Positions 12,263 through 26,376 are shown, numbered from the stretch's first letter. The stretch: 64,000 nucleotides of DNA from Skeletonema tropicum (GCA_037178625.1 CM074131.1:4092001-4156000), one strand, 5' to 3'. Made by a program: numbers and translations. Notes: generated from the sequence alone by a model not told the origin.

Positions 12263-15200
12263 ACGTAGGAATTCGAAACTTGAACGGCTATCCGAAAATC
12301 CGTGAAAACAGCTGTACCAGTCTTGAAAATGTGGCGGACTGATTTATTGTCTCATTTCTCTTTGGATAGAGAGAGCGCTTCTGTCTGCGACTCAACTTAG
12401 GAAGCTATTTGATTAAAAAGTAAGTCAGGATACTCGTATATCTCCTTTTATTAGTTCAAAGTTTTCTCATCGAAGGTGTTCCATCGAGCAATTCTGGTGA
12501 CCTTCAAGTCTCGTTTTGCACGTTCTCGGACTGCAGATTTACATGCCTGTATTAACCTCAATTTTAACCTCAACTTTAACCTCTACGATATGGTTAACCA
12601 GAAGATGCCCACACCCCGGATCCACCCCGGGTGGCGTCTTTACCACGTAACTATGTCAATAATAGGTCGATTCATTTGGTTCAAAGACCAACAACCTTCC
12701 ATTTAGTTAGTTTAGAACGCCTCTGCAACGTGGCATGGTGGTATTCCGACCATTCTCCAAGATATTGTGGGTACTAATTCAGTAGCACTGGCATCGTCGG
12801 CCCGGGGTGCTCGGCCATCACGCATCACACACTAACAAAAAACATCTCCTCCATGACGAATCCGACGGCAAACCATGGTACTATTGGGCCAACATTCCCA
12901 AAATCAACATAAACAATATAGTGCCTAACCCCATTTTTTATGTAGATTCCGATTCTGTAAGCGGTGGCGGCCGAATCGGCGTCGTTGTGATGGTATACGG
13001 CTCTAACCGCCAGAGACATAAAATCTGCACATGCCGGGCAACATCATGACATACTCATGTTTAATAGATTTCGGTTATTTAATTGCCATGGTGCATTGCA
13101 GACACCTTCTGAATACTATGATGATTGATTATTATTATCAGTTTTATTGATTACATTCCAATTAGACGTAATAATTGAGTAGTAGGTCAAATCATCCGCT
13201 GTTGCTTTGATCCCATCGGGTAGGAATGGTGCTGTTAGGAGTCATATGATACCCTGAAACCACTGTATAATGCTCGCAACAGATGGCTATTGGTGTTGTG
13301 TGGTGAAAGGGTCCCCAACTTGCAGGATGAATACACTCAATATCACTTCAAATACTCGTGTATGTGATTGCATTCGCTCTTCATTTTCCACCAAAATATG
13401 CTACATTTCAACCAGTCCAATAATGTCGCAGCCGCAATGAAATAGAGATATCTACACCAACCACGTTGATTGTTATATTATAGTCATCACCTCACAGACT
13501 TTTGGCACCCTCTCATTTCATTTCCTGTCAGATATATGCATTCTCCTTTTTGATGTATTTTGTGGAAATTATCAATTTTCAACTACTGTATTCACCATGC
13601 CACTACATGCGCCATAGAACGCCCCGACACACTCTAGAGGGGACTGATCGCCGCTTAATAGTATATAGATGGCGTCTGCAAACCAGTTCAGTGGCAGAGC
13701 AGCTTCAACTATTCATCTGAAGACCATATTGGAAGTGCATCATCACACCGATGTCAAAGCGCAATTTTCCGGCACCTCTACTTTGGTGTCATGATAAGTA
13801 GCGATGGCGTGGATCGATGTCCACCTGACGACACCACTTCATAGAAAGGCTATTGGAGAGGGAGTTGCTGCAGTTGGGCTGTCTAATTTTATGTGTAGCT
13901 AGTGTTGTTGATGTCGGCACGTACGGGGTCGAGGTGCGCCATGGTGATCGCTGGTGATTTTTTTCATTATCCCCTGGGCATCTTCTGGTTAAAATCAAGG
14001 AGATGTTTTTGTGCGGTGCTGTTCGGTCACGGTCACGGTGGTGGTGCATAAAACGGTCACGGAGGAGCAGGGCACACAGAGGAGGGGGTGCAAAAATCGT
14101 CACTCCCTGTCACGGAAGTCTAAACTACTGTAGACCACACCTAACTGCGAGTTTCCGTCACACCGTCACACCTTAGACAATACACAATATGTACCTCCCA
14201 TCAAACCATGTCCGTCGAGATTGCTGGCACCAACATGCGGCATACACAATAGTGACTTTATCATCGACCGCATCCGAGCGGTCATTTGGATTGATCTGTG
14301 GAGGAAAATCTCTCAAATCGCCATCGTATTTATGCAAATTATGCGCAAACATCACATTGATTTAGTGACACGATCTGTCGACGGCTCCCTCTATCCTCCA
14401 TCGTCGGACGATTCCATGATGTAACCAACCCAAAATGAACATGGCAAAGAATATCTCCGATGTTGCTGACAATCAGATAAATTTGTTGCATCGTCGTCGA
14501 GGTCACAAAATACTCAACACATGATGATTGTTGGCGCTTCGGGCGTCGCTCGACATCAACCAAAACAGATGCGTTAGGTGAAGCTCTTTCCCCTCCTCAT
14601 AGCGGAAATATTCTTCTAATGATTCATAACTTTCGGCTTGGTCAAAGATACGTTTTTTCTGGTGGTTGCTGCATCATTCGCGATTGCAAGTTGCTTTGTA
14701 GCGTATGAAAGTGGGCATACCTTTGTACAACAAATGCATCCGCACGCAACAATAACTATCTAGAGTATGACCTGCATCAACTATGACACATGTAAATTAC
14801 TCTGCTTGTGTCAATTTGAGTCGTGTGGCAGTGGAGAAGGTTGCGCAATTTGAAACAAACGAATGATACATATTATGAGAGCGAGAAAACATTACCGATA
14901 GTATTCAACTCTATGCGGCAAATATGACATTCGACATAAGATTTGAGATTCAACAACAATTCAGCACAGTATAAGATTGGAGAGGATTGTAACCTTATTA
15001 CAAACAGAGTTGACACACATGAAAGAGAGTTAACAACCGTACTATCCATATCAATAGCTTAGCTCCTGCTTGGATGCATTCAAGATGCCATGCATTCTGA
15101 ACTCTTGGCTTGAAAAATTTCGTGGCAGGGTGGCTAGACTTCAATTAGATGACGAAATTTTAATCGAACAAGAATAACAATAGTAACCTGCATCCTACAG

Positions 15201-15333
15201 CTGTGATGCAGCTGCTACCCAGAGCCATCCAGAGCACGCGAACTTTCCTCCTTCTTTCCTCCCTTCTTTTTCGCCCCCAAAATCGACGAAGGAAACAGCA
15301 CGAACAAAAATGCCACTAAAACAGCTATGTCTC
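12263..15333. other. 3-kb gene-free stretch
   Basis: No ORF here carries a recognisable domain. A short tandem repeat of about three 12-13-bp TTAACCTCAA-type units lies at 12552-12583. GGTCACGGT-type short repeats lie near 14025-14045. Possible relics of older elements cannot be identified by eye. The right end includes the 3' flank of ATPase copy 2. Confidence 0.4.
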
Positions 15334-18300
15334 TTATCGCAACGTTGTTCTCCCATTCGACGTTTTCTTCGCTTGGGAAGGCTCAAAATGCTCAGCACCA
15401 AGAGATAACGAAGAAAATCTACCTTGAACAAACTTGAACAACCAGTCGCACTTCCCAAACGCTCCCTTTGACGAGAGGAAATATGGGCAGGGTAGGTAAG
15501 TGATTGCAGTATAAAAGAAAGTAACAATACCAATACATCGACAACTTACCCATTCATGATACTTTTCATGTGCCAACAAAAAATACTGCATTGCTTTTTC
15601 AGCACCTCCGACCTCCAGATAGAAGTATGCTGCCAACTCATAAGCCAAAGCTTCTTCTTGTATGAACTAAAAGATCAATTTGAATAGCAGTTGGTAAATG
15701 ACATTTTCATCAGGCGCACAAGAACAAAAAGCGCTCTAGTCAATTCGCTTACCTTGTGATCCTTCGCTGATGATATTGCTTTCTCATAAAACAATTTAGC
15801 CCTATCAAAATCATTGTTGCAGTACGATTCTTCTGCCTCCAACAGATACCAATTATTCTCAAATGTCCACTGAGAAGACTCTGCCCATTTCTGTAATGCT
15901 AGTTTGCTTCTGTTGCCCTGTTCATGCCAGCGTTGCCCATCTCTCGACTTTCTAGCCACCCAGAAAGAAATGAGACCAATATAAAATGCATGGTAAGCAT
16001 GAGCAACTGTCAAAATGGGCCAAGTTGTCAATCCCAAGTACTTTTCGGCGTACTGTTTGGAATCATCGTATGATCGATACAGAAAGCTAATGTATGCATT
16101 TTGGAAGTAGTATGTTGTGATGACGCTATTGTTTGTTGCAAGAATGTTCTCTTCGTCGGCAGAAACATGCTTTGGCTTTTCTTCTGAACCAATCAACTTC
16201 AGCACAGAACGCTGTAAGCACTGCAATTGTACCATGAGTATTAACATCTTTCTCTCATGCATGAAGTTTATCCATTCGTCGCATTTTTCCTGCAGCGTTT
16301 GCAAGTTCATACCAGTATGGAGAGAGCTGAGGACAAAAATGGTAATGTTGAGCGAAGCTTGAATGATATCGCCCGACGCCATTGCAGCAGCAAAGCCCTC
16401 ATTGTGATATTCCAATGCGGCTTGAATCGGCTCAACGTATGATCTAACTTGCGTAGCCAAGCAAATGACCTCTCCGGCACTTTCCCTTGATCCTACTTTG
16501 TTAAGTAAGGCGCTTGCAAGTTTAACGTAATGGTAACCCTCACTGATAAAACCCAGCTTGGCCATGTAAGAGCCAAGGTGCACAAACCCTACAGGAGACA
16601 CAGGGCTCATGCCGTGTAAAAGTGAAAGCTGAATAATTCGTTGCATCACATACGGACCAGATTCGGGCCTGATCTGACTCATCCCTAACTCCAACTTGCC
16701 CAAAAACTTCATTGCAATAATCATAGTTGGATCGGTCATTGGTTTGAAATTCAATATTTCATCATCAGTATAACTTGACAATAGATCTTTCGTCTCTTGT
16801 ACGCAAACTTCCATACTAGATTCATGTCCCCTTACGTGAATACCAAGGTTTGCCAAAATATCAAGTCCCTTTTCAATCGATTCGGGTAGTCTCGATGAAA
16901 AAGCTAATGCGCATGTGAAGAAATACATGGTATTGAGCTTATCCTCGTACGATCGCCCATATTTTATCACTTGATCAGAAAGGAGTTTCAAGCTGACTAT
17001 GTCACCGTTCGTAAGAGCACATTTTGCTGCCATTTCAAACAGCTCTAAACTCAATGCGTAGTGCTCCTCCCAATGCTTCTTCCGAAGAAACGATATGCCG
17101 TTATCAAAATAAGAGTATGCTGCTGAAAAATCGGACATCTCCATTGACTTCTTCCCGGCCTGTAAATTGAGATTAGCAACAACAGCATTCTGACTTTTGT
17201 CTTGGACGGCTTCAGGACCTGCTAAATTGATTTGATTCACAGCCGTTAGCAGATTGCTATCGTCTTCCCCTCCAGCCGATAAAGGTGCCAGAGCCATACC
17301 GTAGCTGAAGTGAAAATGGCATCGATCAAGGAAATTCATCATGTTGTATGCAGCTTCTTGGATACGGTCATGGCTACATTGGTATCGACCATCTTTCTTG
17401 TCCAGTAATCCTTCTTCTGCTGCTATGTCGAGATTTGTGAGTAACTGCTTATGGAGAACTCTCTCCAGAATTTTGATGAAAGCACTTTCTGCCGAAGATC
17501 CAAAACATGACAAAACGCAGAGGGATGATTTGACGTCTTCAGATAACGCTTGGATCGAATGGGTGAAAAACATTGCTACATCATCTGGCAACTTTTGGCA
17601 TTGGATCTTCTCCAAGTCCCACTCCCACCGCCGTCGGCTCAAGCTTGGACGTAAGAGGCCTTCATTGCCAAGCGAAACCATCAGCCTCGACACGAAGAGT
17701 AGATTCCCTTTCGTCTTGTGGTATATCACACTCGACAGAGGTCGAGTGAGACGTGGTGATAGACACAGATTCTCCGAGATCATTGTGTCTAAGGTCTCTT
17801 CGTCCATGAAATCAAGATTGACGTCAGTAGACCTGGCGTTCAAGAGGTCGCTATTGCATATTGTTTTCCAGAGAGGACTAGTTTTGTGGTTGTGGGTCTC
17901 TCCATCACGATAGCATCCTAAGAAGAAAAAATGTGTGTTTTGAGAAGTGAGGCCACCGGCAAGTAAGAGTTGATTGACAGCCGCAATGGAAGCAGAATCT
18001 GCCCACTGCAAGTCATCAAGGAATAAAGTTACGGGGGCATCAAATGTACTGGATATCACTTCCACAAACCGACACAGCAGGTATTGAAGTCGTTTCTGGG
18101 CGTTTGTGCAGCCTTCATTATGACCAATGCAACTCATATCCAGACTTAGAATTTTTGCCAAGTTGGGTATAAGCTTGATCAAATGATAGGCATCTCTTCC
18201 CAATACATGATTCAGCTGACGAGCTAGCATTTGCTTCGATGACGCAAGTTCACAACTTTGCAACAAAATGCCACAATATTGATTGAATGCTGATGCCAGA

Positions 18301-19454
18301 GCACTGAACGGTTTGCCTTGCTGAAGTTGGTCAAACTTTCCGGATAAAAAAATTCCACCTCCAGCTACCACGTACTCCCCGAATTCATATGCCAAGAGTG
18401 ATTTGCCTGTTCCTGATTGACCAAATATTGTGACTAGCTCGCTATCACCTGATACTGTTCGTCGGTAAGCATCCTTGATAATGGATAATTCGGTATTTCT
18501 ACCAAAGATACCTCCAGACTGCAATCCAGTCGTTGATAATCTACTCATGTTTAGATCATGAAGATAGACAGAGGGTTTATTGAGCATGAGCTGAAGATCA
18601 TCTCTCACTTCAGATATATCATTGTACGTTTCATCTTTCCGATGAGCGCCATTGGCGCAATCCAGCATGTTGGCAATCAAATCACACACCGACATCGGGA
18701 CATCTTTCTCAATCAAAGGCTCCACAGAGACTGAACACATATTGTAGTTTTCATTTTGAACTCGCTTCTTCCTCGGTCCATCGCCTCTGTCAGCCGTGTC
18801 GGAGGTACTGTCATCATCCGACCAGTTGAAATCGCTCAACAGGTGTTGATGCACGCTGAGCTCACCAGCAAGATCAACGGTTCTGTCTTGGCCAAAAGGA
18901 TTAAAGCCTTCAAAAAAATCATCCATCTCATTCGGAGTCGTCTTCCCTGTTTGTTTTTGCCCCAGTTCAGTAGGCCGTTCCCCCCTCGAGAATATTTCAA
19001 AGAAAACTATCCCGAGAGAATATAATATCCCCTCCATTTGCGTCGTATTTTCTGTCCTATCAAACAAGGATGGCAATATTTCTACGCTAATGTCATCATC
19101 ATTTAAGGAAATAGCATCAAATACGTTTTCCGTGCCATCTTTCTTCGAGCTACTGTTCGACTTCGAGTTGACCACAATACCATCTATCCAATCAAAGTGT
19201 AACGTAGGCGAACGGCCGGTCTCTTCCTTTATTACTTTGCAAAGCTTCTCGGTAAGAGAGCAGGTGAGTCGCAGTGCAAGGATTAAGTGATCGGCAGACG
19301 ACACTGTTGAAGGATTGTCAGTATTCCAAAATTGCTGGATCCACTCAGTGAGTGGTATGCGCCATCCGCCCGATCCTGTTCCTGATATGCTAATAGTGTC
19401 TGTAATTGTGTGCGAGTCGGATTGAGGCCGACATTTGCCTGACGCCAACGTCAT
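15334..19454 (-). CDS. Large AAA/STAND ATPase with kinase-like remnant and helical repeats (copy 2)
   Basis: Three exons on the minus strand: 19454-15753, 15666-15550, 15465-15334, all phase 0, giving 1316 residues with no frame break. Residues ~145-160 (ILYSLGIVFFEIF) resemble a kinase C-lobe helix without catalytic motifs. The P-loop is GQSGTGKS (~345) and Walker B is TLFLDDLQWADS (~478). A long TPR-like helical C-terminus ends YHEW|GAFGKCDWLFKF across the last intron; copy 1 ends similarly with YEKWGSEVKVD. It is probably a signalling ATPase working as an oligomeric switch (inference). Compared with copy 1 it has fewer introns (2 against 4), so introns were gained or lost after duplication. 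The start was taken at the first Met of the open frame; residues 1-100 align only loosely with copy 1. Confidence 0.85.
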
Positions 19455-22400
19455 ACTTACAACTTCTCAATTGTAGCAATGTGAATAGAGAGAGGAGAGA
19501 GATCCGGACTAAGTACTTCTGCACAGTGTAGTGGGGCTCTCTCTCACGTCCCCTTACAATATTACTCTCGAGTTGATATTGTGTAAAAGTACGACGACAT
19601 TAGAATAGGCCTATCGGGATAGAGGGCGCTTTTAGTACTTTTTTAGGGCGGCGCCCACATGGGCTTAAAATGATTAACAATATCCTTTCAGCCTCTCCCC
19701 TCAAAACCCACTACAATCCGGGGCACGCCCACAATCCCCCTATCTCGGTATGCTTTGGGGAGAAGACTCTCTCTCTAGAGAGACAAACAGTGTCGTATGA
19801 TGTCTTTCTACAAACGCAACGCAAGCACTCAATTGAGTGCTTGATCAAGTTAGACCTTTGGCTTGGGGGGACACCTTCAAGTTGAACCTCCAAAGGCCGG
19901 TCGCCGGTTTTAACCTCCACCATGTTGATAGACGTGGCCAACGCGCGTCACATCATCAAGCGTTGAGCTTGAAGTGCGAGAGTTGTGTGAGAAAGGCCAT
20001 CTTCTATGCGTAGGAATTCGGTACACTAATCTCCCGGTATTTGATTATTGAGAAAAGATTACGGAAGCTGTATTGCTTTGGGGGAGTTCTTCGGGATATA
20101 GTAGGCAGTGTTGCGAAACATATTTTTCCAGAGAAATATTTCCCCTTTATTAACCACCTTCAGTGCATTGATGACCATGACGTCTGTCAACGAACTATGC
20201 ACCCCACAGTGGACATGACGGTCGCGTATTTCTTTTGGTGTCAACCACAGCTTCCTTTTGTCATCCGGAAGGCACTGAGTGAGAAATAACATGCTTGCTT
20301 TCACTTCACGGTTAATTGGGGATGTCGTTACTGACATTTTTTATGTTGCTGTTGTTTTCAAATTATGCGGTGGCCAGTGAGACAATTCCGACGGCGGTCG
20401 ATGGTATATTGATAGGTGAAGCGCCCGTGACAATTTTTGTGTAGTAAGAGCGCCGCAACGATGTGTAGGGGAGGATGCTGTTGTGTCGAGTGGTGCATGT
20501 ACCGTCGGATGCAATGACGACGGTGGGTGTATTAATTAAAAAATTCGAAAGGTTCCAGTGATAGAATTCCAGCGAATAATGGCGGCTAATGGTATTAGTA
20601 ATGATTTACCGTCGTAGTTATTTCACCGACCCCAGTGATTTTGGCGTAGTACACACGTGCCGTATGGGGTGGAGAGCGCTAACTTTGTGCCATGGTTTGA
20701 TGGTTGATCGGTGGTGATGTGAAACGCCTCATACTGTACCACTACAAAAAAGACTAAGTACCTGTAAGGGCTCCCTCACATTATTTTAGAGCGTACTAGC
20801 CCTTAAAAACAAGCGACCCCGTAACCTTAATATTAACCCGGATTTGCAACCCAAGTAGCAAAAGCTACAGAGGAATTCGTAGCGTGATTATACAATAAAA
20901 ATATATCACGGTCAGGAGCGTGGTATGTCGGTCTTAATTGTGGTATTTTATGGTCATTTTGCAACCGAAGTTGCAAAAATCCTTTCAAAATACATAGCAT
21001 GCTTTTTGCAACTTTTGCAACCCAAAGTAAACGCAGTGTGACAGCGCAGAGCGGTCATTGGTCACACTTCTTTTCCATCGCTCCGGCGCCGAGCGCCGAT
21101 CATACACCCAGCACGGGCACCGGGCACCCAGCTAGGTAGATCAACACACTATCATCTACGACCCTGCGATAGCAGAATACATTGTATGACGATCCCATAA
21201 GGCCGCTGAATCGAATGGTATGACTGATGTCGAACGTTATATCGATCATCTAGTAGAGAGACATATCGTCAATACCATACATCAGTGGCTGACATATATT
21301 GTGTATGTGTGCCGACACAAATATCACGTTTGGTGTGATAAAAAACGAGTAATAGTAGAGGATTATGTACGGGGTACAATGATGGCACACTCACTACATG
21401 GGTATAGCGTACTGATCGATGAGTCAGTTGGCAACAGAAGATGAAAATTGACTTGAAAAGCCAATTCAACACACATAATGCACACATGTTCATGGCATTG
21501 GGTAATAGGATATATTAGATCTTCCCGAGACACTGCAAATAACATAACATTAAATAGCAACTAATTATTGACGGAAAGTGTGTACGACTTATCATAGAAA
21601 AGCATTTTGCCATATGATAGGATGTCAGGGATAAGCGCAACACACATCACCCTCTTAGACGACAACATTGACGACCACTCGTCTGAGCACACTCAGAGAT
21701 TGCAACGATAACATTTCAAACAACATCTCACGTCCATGCTGTTGTCCTAGATGTGATCTTCCCTCTGGTTTGGATTGATTTGCTGTGAGAAACTTACATG
21801 CTGCAAGCACGCACGCGTGCCTCTTTTTCAATGATGCTCTCAGTGATTGTATCACGCTAATGACGACGATCGACGGCTCTGACGGAAGCTCACAATATGC
21901 AATACCATTTCATGGCCAATGGCGATGGCTGAACGACGACCCAAGGGCAAAAGAAGCGGATGTCATGGTATGTATGTAGGCATGTCTTGTGTCTTTGTCT
22001 TGGTCATAGAGAAAAATCACATCTTGCAAATCTTTTTACGTGATTTGACATGCGTGACTGCTATGTGATTATGTATGTGATTACACGGTTGCAAAAATAG
22101 TTGCAAATAGGTACTCCGAATTGCCTGCCTCCGTTCGTCCGTCCCCCGTCCCCTCCTCTTGATTACGATATGATTATTGATCAGTCTAATGTCACAGTTT
22201 TTATGTCGGACTTTATTTGGCTATTTAGCCACATCGCTTTCGCCAAGGATTTAAACTTCTGTTCCCGCGAATGAACGTCAAACCCCGCATTGCTTTTTTT
22301 CTCTTTGTGTCTTCCACGATCACGATGATGACGAAGACGATGCCTCCTCCTCCCACCATCATACTTTCACATTGCATTTACATTGACTTCTTGCGACTCA

Positions 22401-22616
22401 TTATATAAGTATATATTATATATATGTCTAGTCCCTCTTCGATTTAGCTTCAAGATAGAGAGTTGAAGATAGTAGAGACTCTGAAGAGTGCTGTCCAATG
22501 CTTTGATCCAATAATTTTCGCGGTCCATCTACAACACGAGTTGTGCACATAAAGACACAACTGAAATCTCGTCGGGTCAAATACGTCAACAACAACAAAC
22601 AAACAAACCAATAGAC
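19455..22616. other. 3.1-kb intergenic region
   Basis: No gene with a recognisable domain. A 92-codon minus-strand frame at 20337-20059 is unsupported. Stretches rich in TTGCAAC/GTTGCAA motifs in both orientations lie at 20845-21025 and again near 22090. The last 200 bp are AT-rich and likely hold the kinase promoter. Confidence 0.4.
22403..22429 (+). promoter_or_regulatory. Candidate TATA-rich promoter element for the kinase gene
   Basis: A run of TATATAAG/TATATTATATATATG lies about 190-215 bp upstream of the kinase start codon. The CAAC-rich leader just before the ATG (about 22585-22612) looks like 5' UTR. Base composition is the only evidence. Confidence 0.25.
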
Positions 22617-25600
22617 ATGGGCCAGCTATTTTGCAAAGACTGCTGTCACGATCTCCCCGGCAGCAGTGGTAAAAAGGGAGCCTTTATCACATGGGGTGCC
22701 GATATCACTCATCACGATGATGAGCTTCACATATCAGCCTCTACCGAAGAAGATGATACAAATAATAGCACCAACGATCATCGTCGCAAGAGGCAATCGA
22801 AAATAGTCCTACATAAGAAGCGAAATGTTGCTCTCCATGCCGAATTTCGACATCGATTAGCTGCTGATAATAATAACAATAATAATAGTGCAGCATCAGC
22901 GATTGTCTCGGATTCTGCGAGCACTGCAATTTTAGCACCGCCACTGGTCAATGCAAAAGTCATGGTCGAGACAGATAATGTGTTCTGTGGAGTGGAGTGT
23001 GGTGTGGACACCTTGCTGATCAGTCCTCGATACTCATCTGAAGATAGTTCGGAACGTGGAGATTATTCATCGATGTCGATACATGATGGTGCGGCTAGCT
23101 CTACTAGGAGCATTGATGTAGATGATGGCGGACGCACTCTACCTCAAGACAACACGAGACATCATCATCATCCAACCACCCTACCACCCAAAAAAAAGAC
23201 CTATCCTAAAACACCCGAGGAAGAAACCTTCATAACCTCCGCCCTAACCGACACCGACACCAACTTCATCCTCGACGGCATCCCCACCCACCTCCGTCAA
23301 ACACTCATGTCCCAAATGGAACGTATTACCGTCCCCCAACACCATCTCTTAATACGAAGGGGTGATTATCCCGCCGATTATCTATATCTATTGTACAAAG
23401 GAGAGATTGGTGTGTATATTGATCCGCATGAGTGTATGGAAGATGAGAATGTGATTGATATCAAGATGAATCATTCGACTCATGGTTCGACTGTGTCATT
23501 GAACAATTTTGCTGCTAGTAGCATATCAAATGATTCCAAGAGTACGAACATGTCACCAAGTAATGGATCCGGATCCAATTCCACCCCCTCCTAACATGAA
23601 ACGGAAGGAATTCCAACAGAGTTATGTGTTGAATTTACGAAAGAGTTTGTTTCAATCGACATACAATGATAATACGAATGGGATTAACAATCATGGGAAT
23701 AATGGTATTTTGGGGCAGGTTATTTCGTTGGTTAAGGGGAGTTTTGGGGCCGAAGAGACGGATGAGGGGTGTAGCAGCAGCAGCAGGAGAACAAAAATCG
23801 CAGCAACAACAACACCAACAGCTTCTTCTTCTTCCGCAGTAGCAGTAGGGATCCAGTAGTGTCACAGCCACAACTGCATGCATCCTCCACCGTCCTACCC
23901 GCCCTCATTGAAGAAATGGCATTATCATCCACCAACAGTTGTGATGACGAAACTGACGAGGTTTCATTCACCCCACTCACCGAATTACAACGATTACGAC
24001 ATGAACGTGACCTCGGACCCGATGGATGTATTTGGAGAACTGGGGATAATTTACAATTCTCCCCGTACCGCCTCTTGTTTCACCTCCACACCCTGTACAC
24101 TGTATCGGGTTGATGGAGAGATTTTCAAGAGTATACTCTCCTCCTCGAATGCCGATCGAGAAAAGAAGCGATGTACCGAAAGTAAGGCGGCATTGGAGGC
24201 ATTGCACAATTTGGGCGTGATGGAGAATTGGTTGGATGAAAAGTCATTGAGGGATTTGGAGAGTGTGTTGAATCCGATTCACGTTTCATCGGGGGGATAT
24301 GGTCATGACCAAGGGTGATTATGATAGGATATTCTTCTTTGTGATGAGTGGCAAGTTGTTGGCCCATGATGTAGGCACGGGTGACTTCACGTAAGGTGGA
24401 TTTGGAACTTGTGGAGGGGAATCATTTTGGGGAGTTCAGTTTATTGGCCAATCGACCGTCTGTGGCAAATGTAACGGTGGTTTCACCCAAGGTGCGTCTC
24501 ATGGCTATAACGAAGAAGGATTATAATAAGCGACGTGCATCTCTTGAACCATTGATGAGAAAGTTATCGCAGAGGAATTTGCTGTTGACCATTCCTGTGA
24601 TAGCCAAGTCGAAGCTGCTGCCCCATGAAATAAACAGGCTTGTTCAAAAGCAGGAACGTGTAACATTCCCACGGGGCACGGTTGCCTTTTCATCGGAGGA
24701 GATGAAGTCAGCCTTGTACATTATGATAAAGGGTAAGATGCAGCTGATCATTAGCAATGAGGACCAAGGTGTTGTCAACACTTTCGAAGCACCCGATCAT
24801 TTTGGTGGACGATCTTTGTTCGATCCTAAATTCTTCCTGAGCAAAAACGTTCAGTTACGAGCATTGGTTGAGGGCACTGAGTGTTTTATGCTCTCCCGGA
24901 AGTCTATATTGGAAGTTATCGGTAAGATCAATCGACTTGGCGCACCGACTATCCCCGTGTCACGGAAGTTAGTGAAGAATATGAAACGATCTGATCTGAA
25001 ATTGCATAGAATTATTGGCGTGGGAGCCTTTGGCCGAGTGTGGTTGGCAAGCCATCGGGCGAGTAAAACGGTGTATGCGCTCAAGGTCATGGACAAAAAA
25101 GAAATCGTTGCAAAGAAGATGACCAAGGGTGTAATGAGAGAGAAGAATGTGCTGGCGTCGGTGGAACATCCTTTCATTGTTGGTCTCATTTCTACATTCC
25201 AAGACGATTATAGAGTTTACATGCTGCAGCATTACATCCAGGGAGGGGAGTTGCTGGGTTTGGTTTACAATGTCTCAAAGAAGGGATATCTGTCGAATGA
25301 CGCCGCAGCATTTTATGGAGCTTGCGTCGTGGAAGCATTGAGTCATCTCCATTCCCGCAGCATCTGTCATCGTGATCTGAAACCAGAGAATATACTCATC
25401 AATGCTGCTGGATACGCCGTCTTGGCTGACTTTGGATTTGCAAAGGTTATTCTTGACAAAACATATACAACTTGTGGTAGCCCAGAATATATGGCGCCCG
25501 AAATGTTATTGGGAAAAGGTCATAACTGGAGCGTGGACCATTGGGCACTTGGTGTTGTGCTGTACGAAATGCTTGTCGGTCAGACCCCGTTTATCCATGT

Positions 25601-25991
25601 TGGTGCAACAAGAATGACCCTGTTTCGACGTATCTGCCGGGGTAAGATTGCCTTCCCCGACACAAAGAAACACGGAATTGCTGTCCACCCTGATGCGAAA
25701 CGTTTGATTGCTGCTTTGTTAACGAAGGATATTGCTGCTCGGCTCGGTTCATCCATTACTGAGGGAGATGAGCCGCTTCGAACAAACCCGTGGTTTCAGG
25801 GGCTGCTCACAGACTACCATCACGTTTTCTTGGCAGAAAAAGTTTCACCTCCATGGTTTCCAGATGTTGATAACGAGCTTGATGCATCATACTTTGACTC
25901 TCATGATGAGCTGGAGAAGGAGCTGTTATCTAAAGAGAAGAAGGAAACACCTCTGGATTGGAAGTCGCAGCGCATGTTTCAGGGGTTTTGA
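22617..25991 (+). CDS. Cyclic-nucleotide-dependent protein kinase (PKG-like), with frame breaks
   Basis: AGC-family Ser/Thr kinase. The N-terminus MGQLFCKDCC fits myristoylation plus palmitoylation, hence membrane attachment. Three cNMP-binding folds follow. CNB-A (about 23260-24130) has VFGELGIIYNSPRTAS with its arginine, but holds a long low-complexity insertion. CNB-B has HFGEFSLLANRPSVANV, with Ser where the phosphate-binding Arg is expected. CNB-C (FGGRSLFDP) lacks the usual FGE glutamate. The kinase domain (about 24990-25790) is intact: GVGAFGRVW, YALKVMDK, HRDLKPENI, ADFGFAK, SPEYMAPEM. Five frame changes lie near 23575, 23800-23850, 24033, 24292 (a G6 run) and 24390; net length stays a multiple of three (1125 codons). 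They suggest assembly indels or decay of the regulatory half. No intron was needed. Confidence 0.82.
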
Positions 25992-26376
25992 TTCTACTTA
26001 TACATTGGCCTTACAGATGTAAAGAATATAATTGATTGCATATAATTTTTGTCATCATTAGCTTGGATTCAGATCGTGGCTCGGTGTCGTCTCATCTCGT
26101 AAGTTTTTGGGGGCTATATGGCCCTTGTAGCTCTTGGTGGAAACCAAAAATTATGTGGAACTCTAGAAAATGATCATACAGACCTACTCCTATGCTCTTG
26201 TCCTATCTGGCGGCTAGCTGTGGCAAAAAAACTGCAAAGTCTGTTGAGAGTGATCCAAGAAGGACCATGTATTGGAGTCCTAAGAGATCGCTTGTAACTG
26301 AAGTCATAACAACAAGTTCATAAATCTATTAAACTCTATGCAACATTACAAGCACAACCATTTCTATGACTACCTT
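25992..26376. other. Convergent intergenic gap
   Basis: 385 bp between the 3' ends of the kinase (+) and the HMG-box-like gene (-). It holds both 3' UTRs. No other feature seen. Confidence 0.4.

Noticed and set aside
17341..17913. 190-codon plus-strand ORF inside ATPase copy 2
   Set aside because: It is antisense to the conserved AAA region and has no domain.
20059..20337. 92-codon minus-strand ORF in the 19.5-22.6 kb gap
   Set aside because: No domain, no splice context, and length near chance for this composition.
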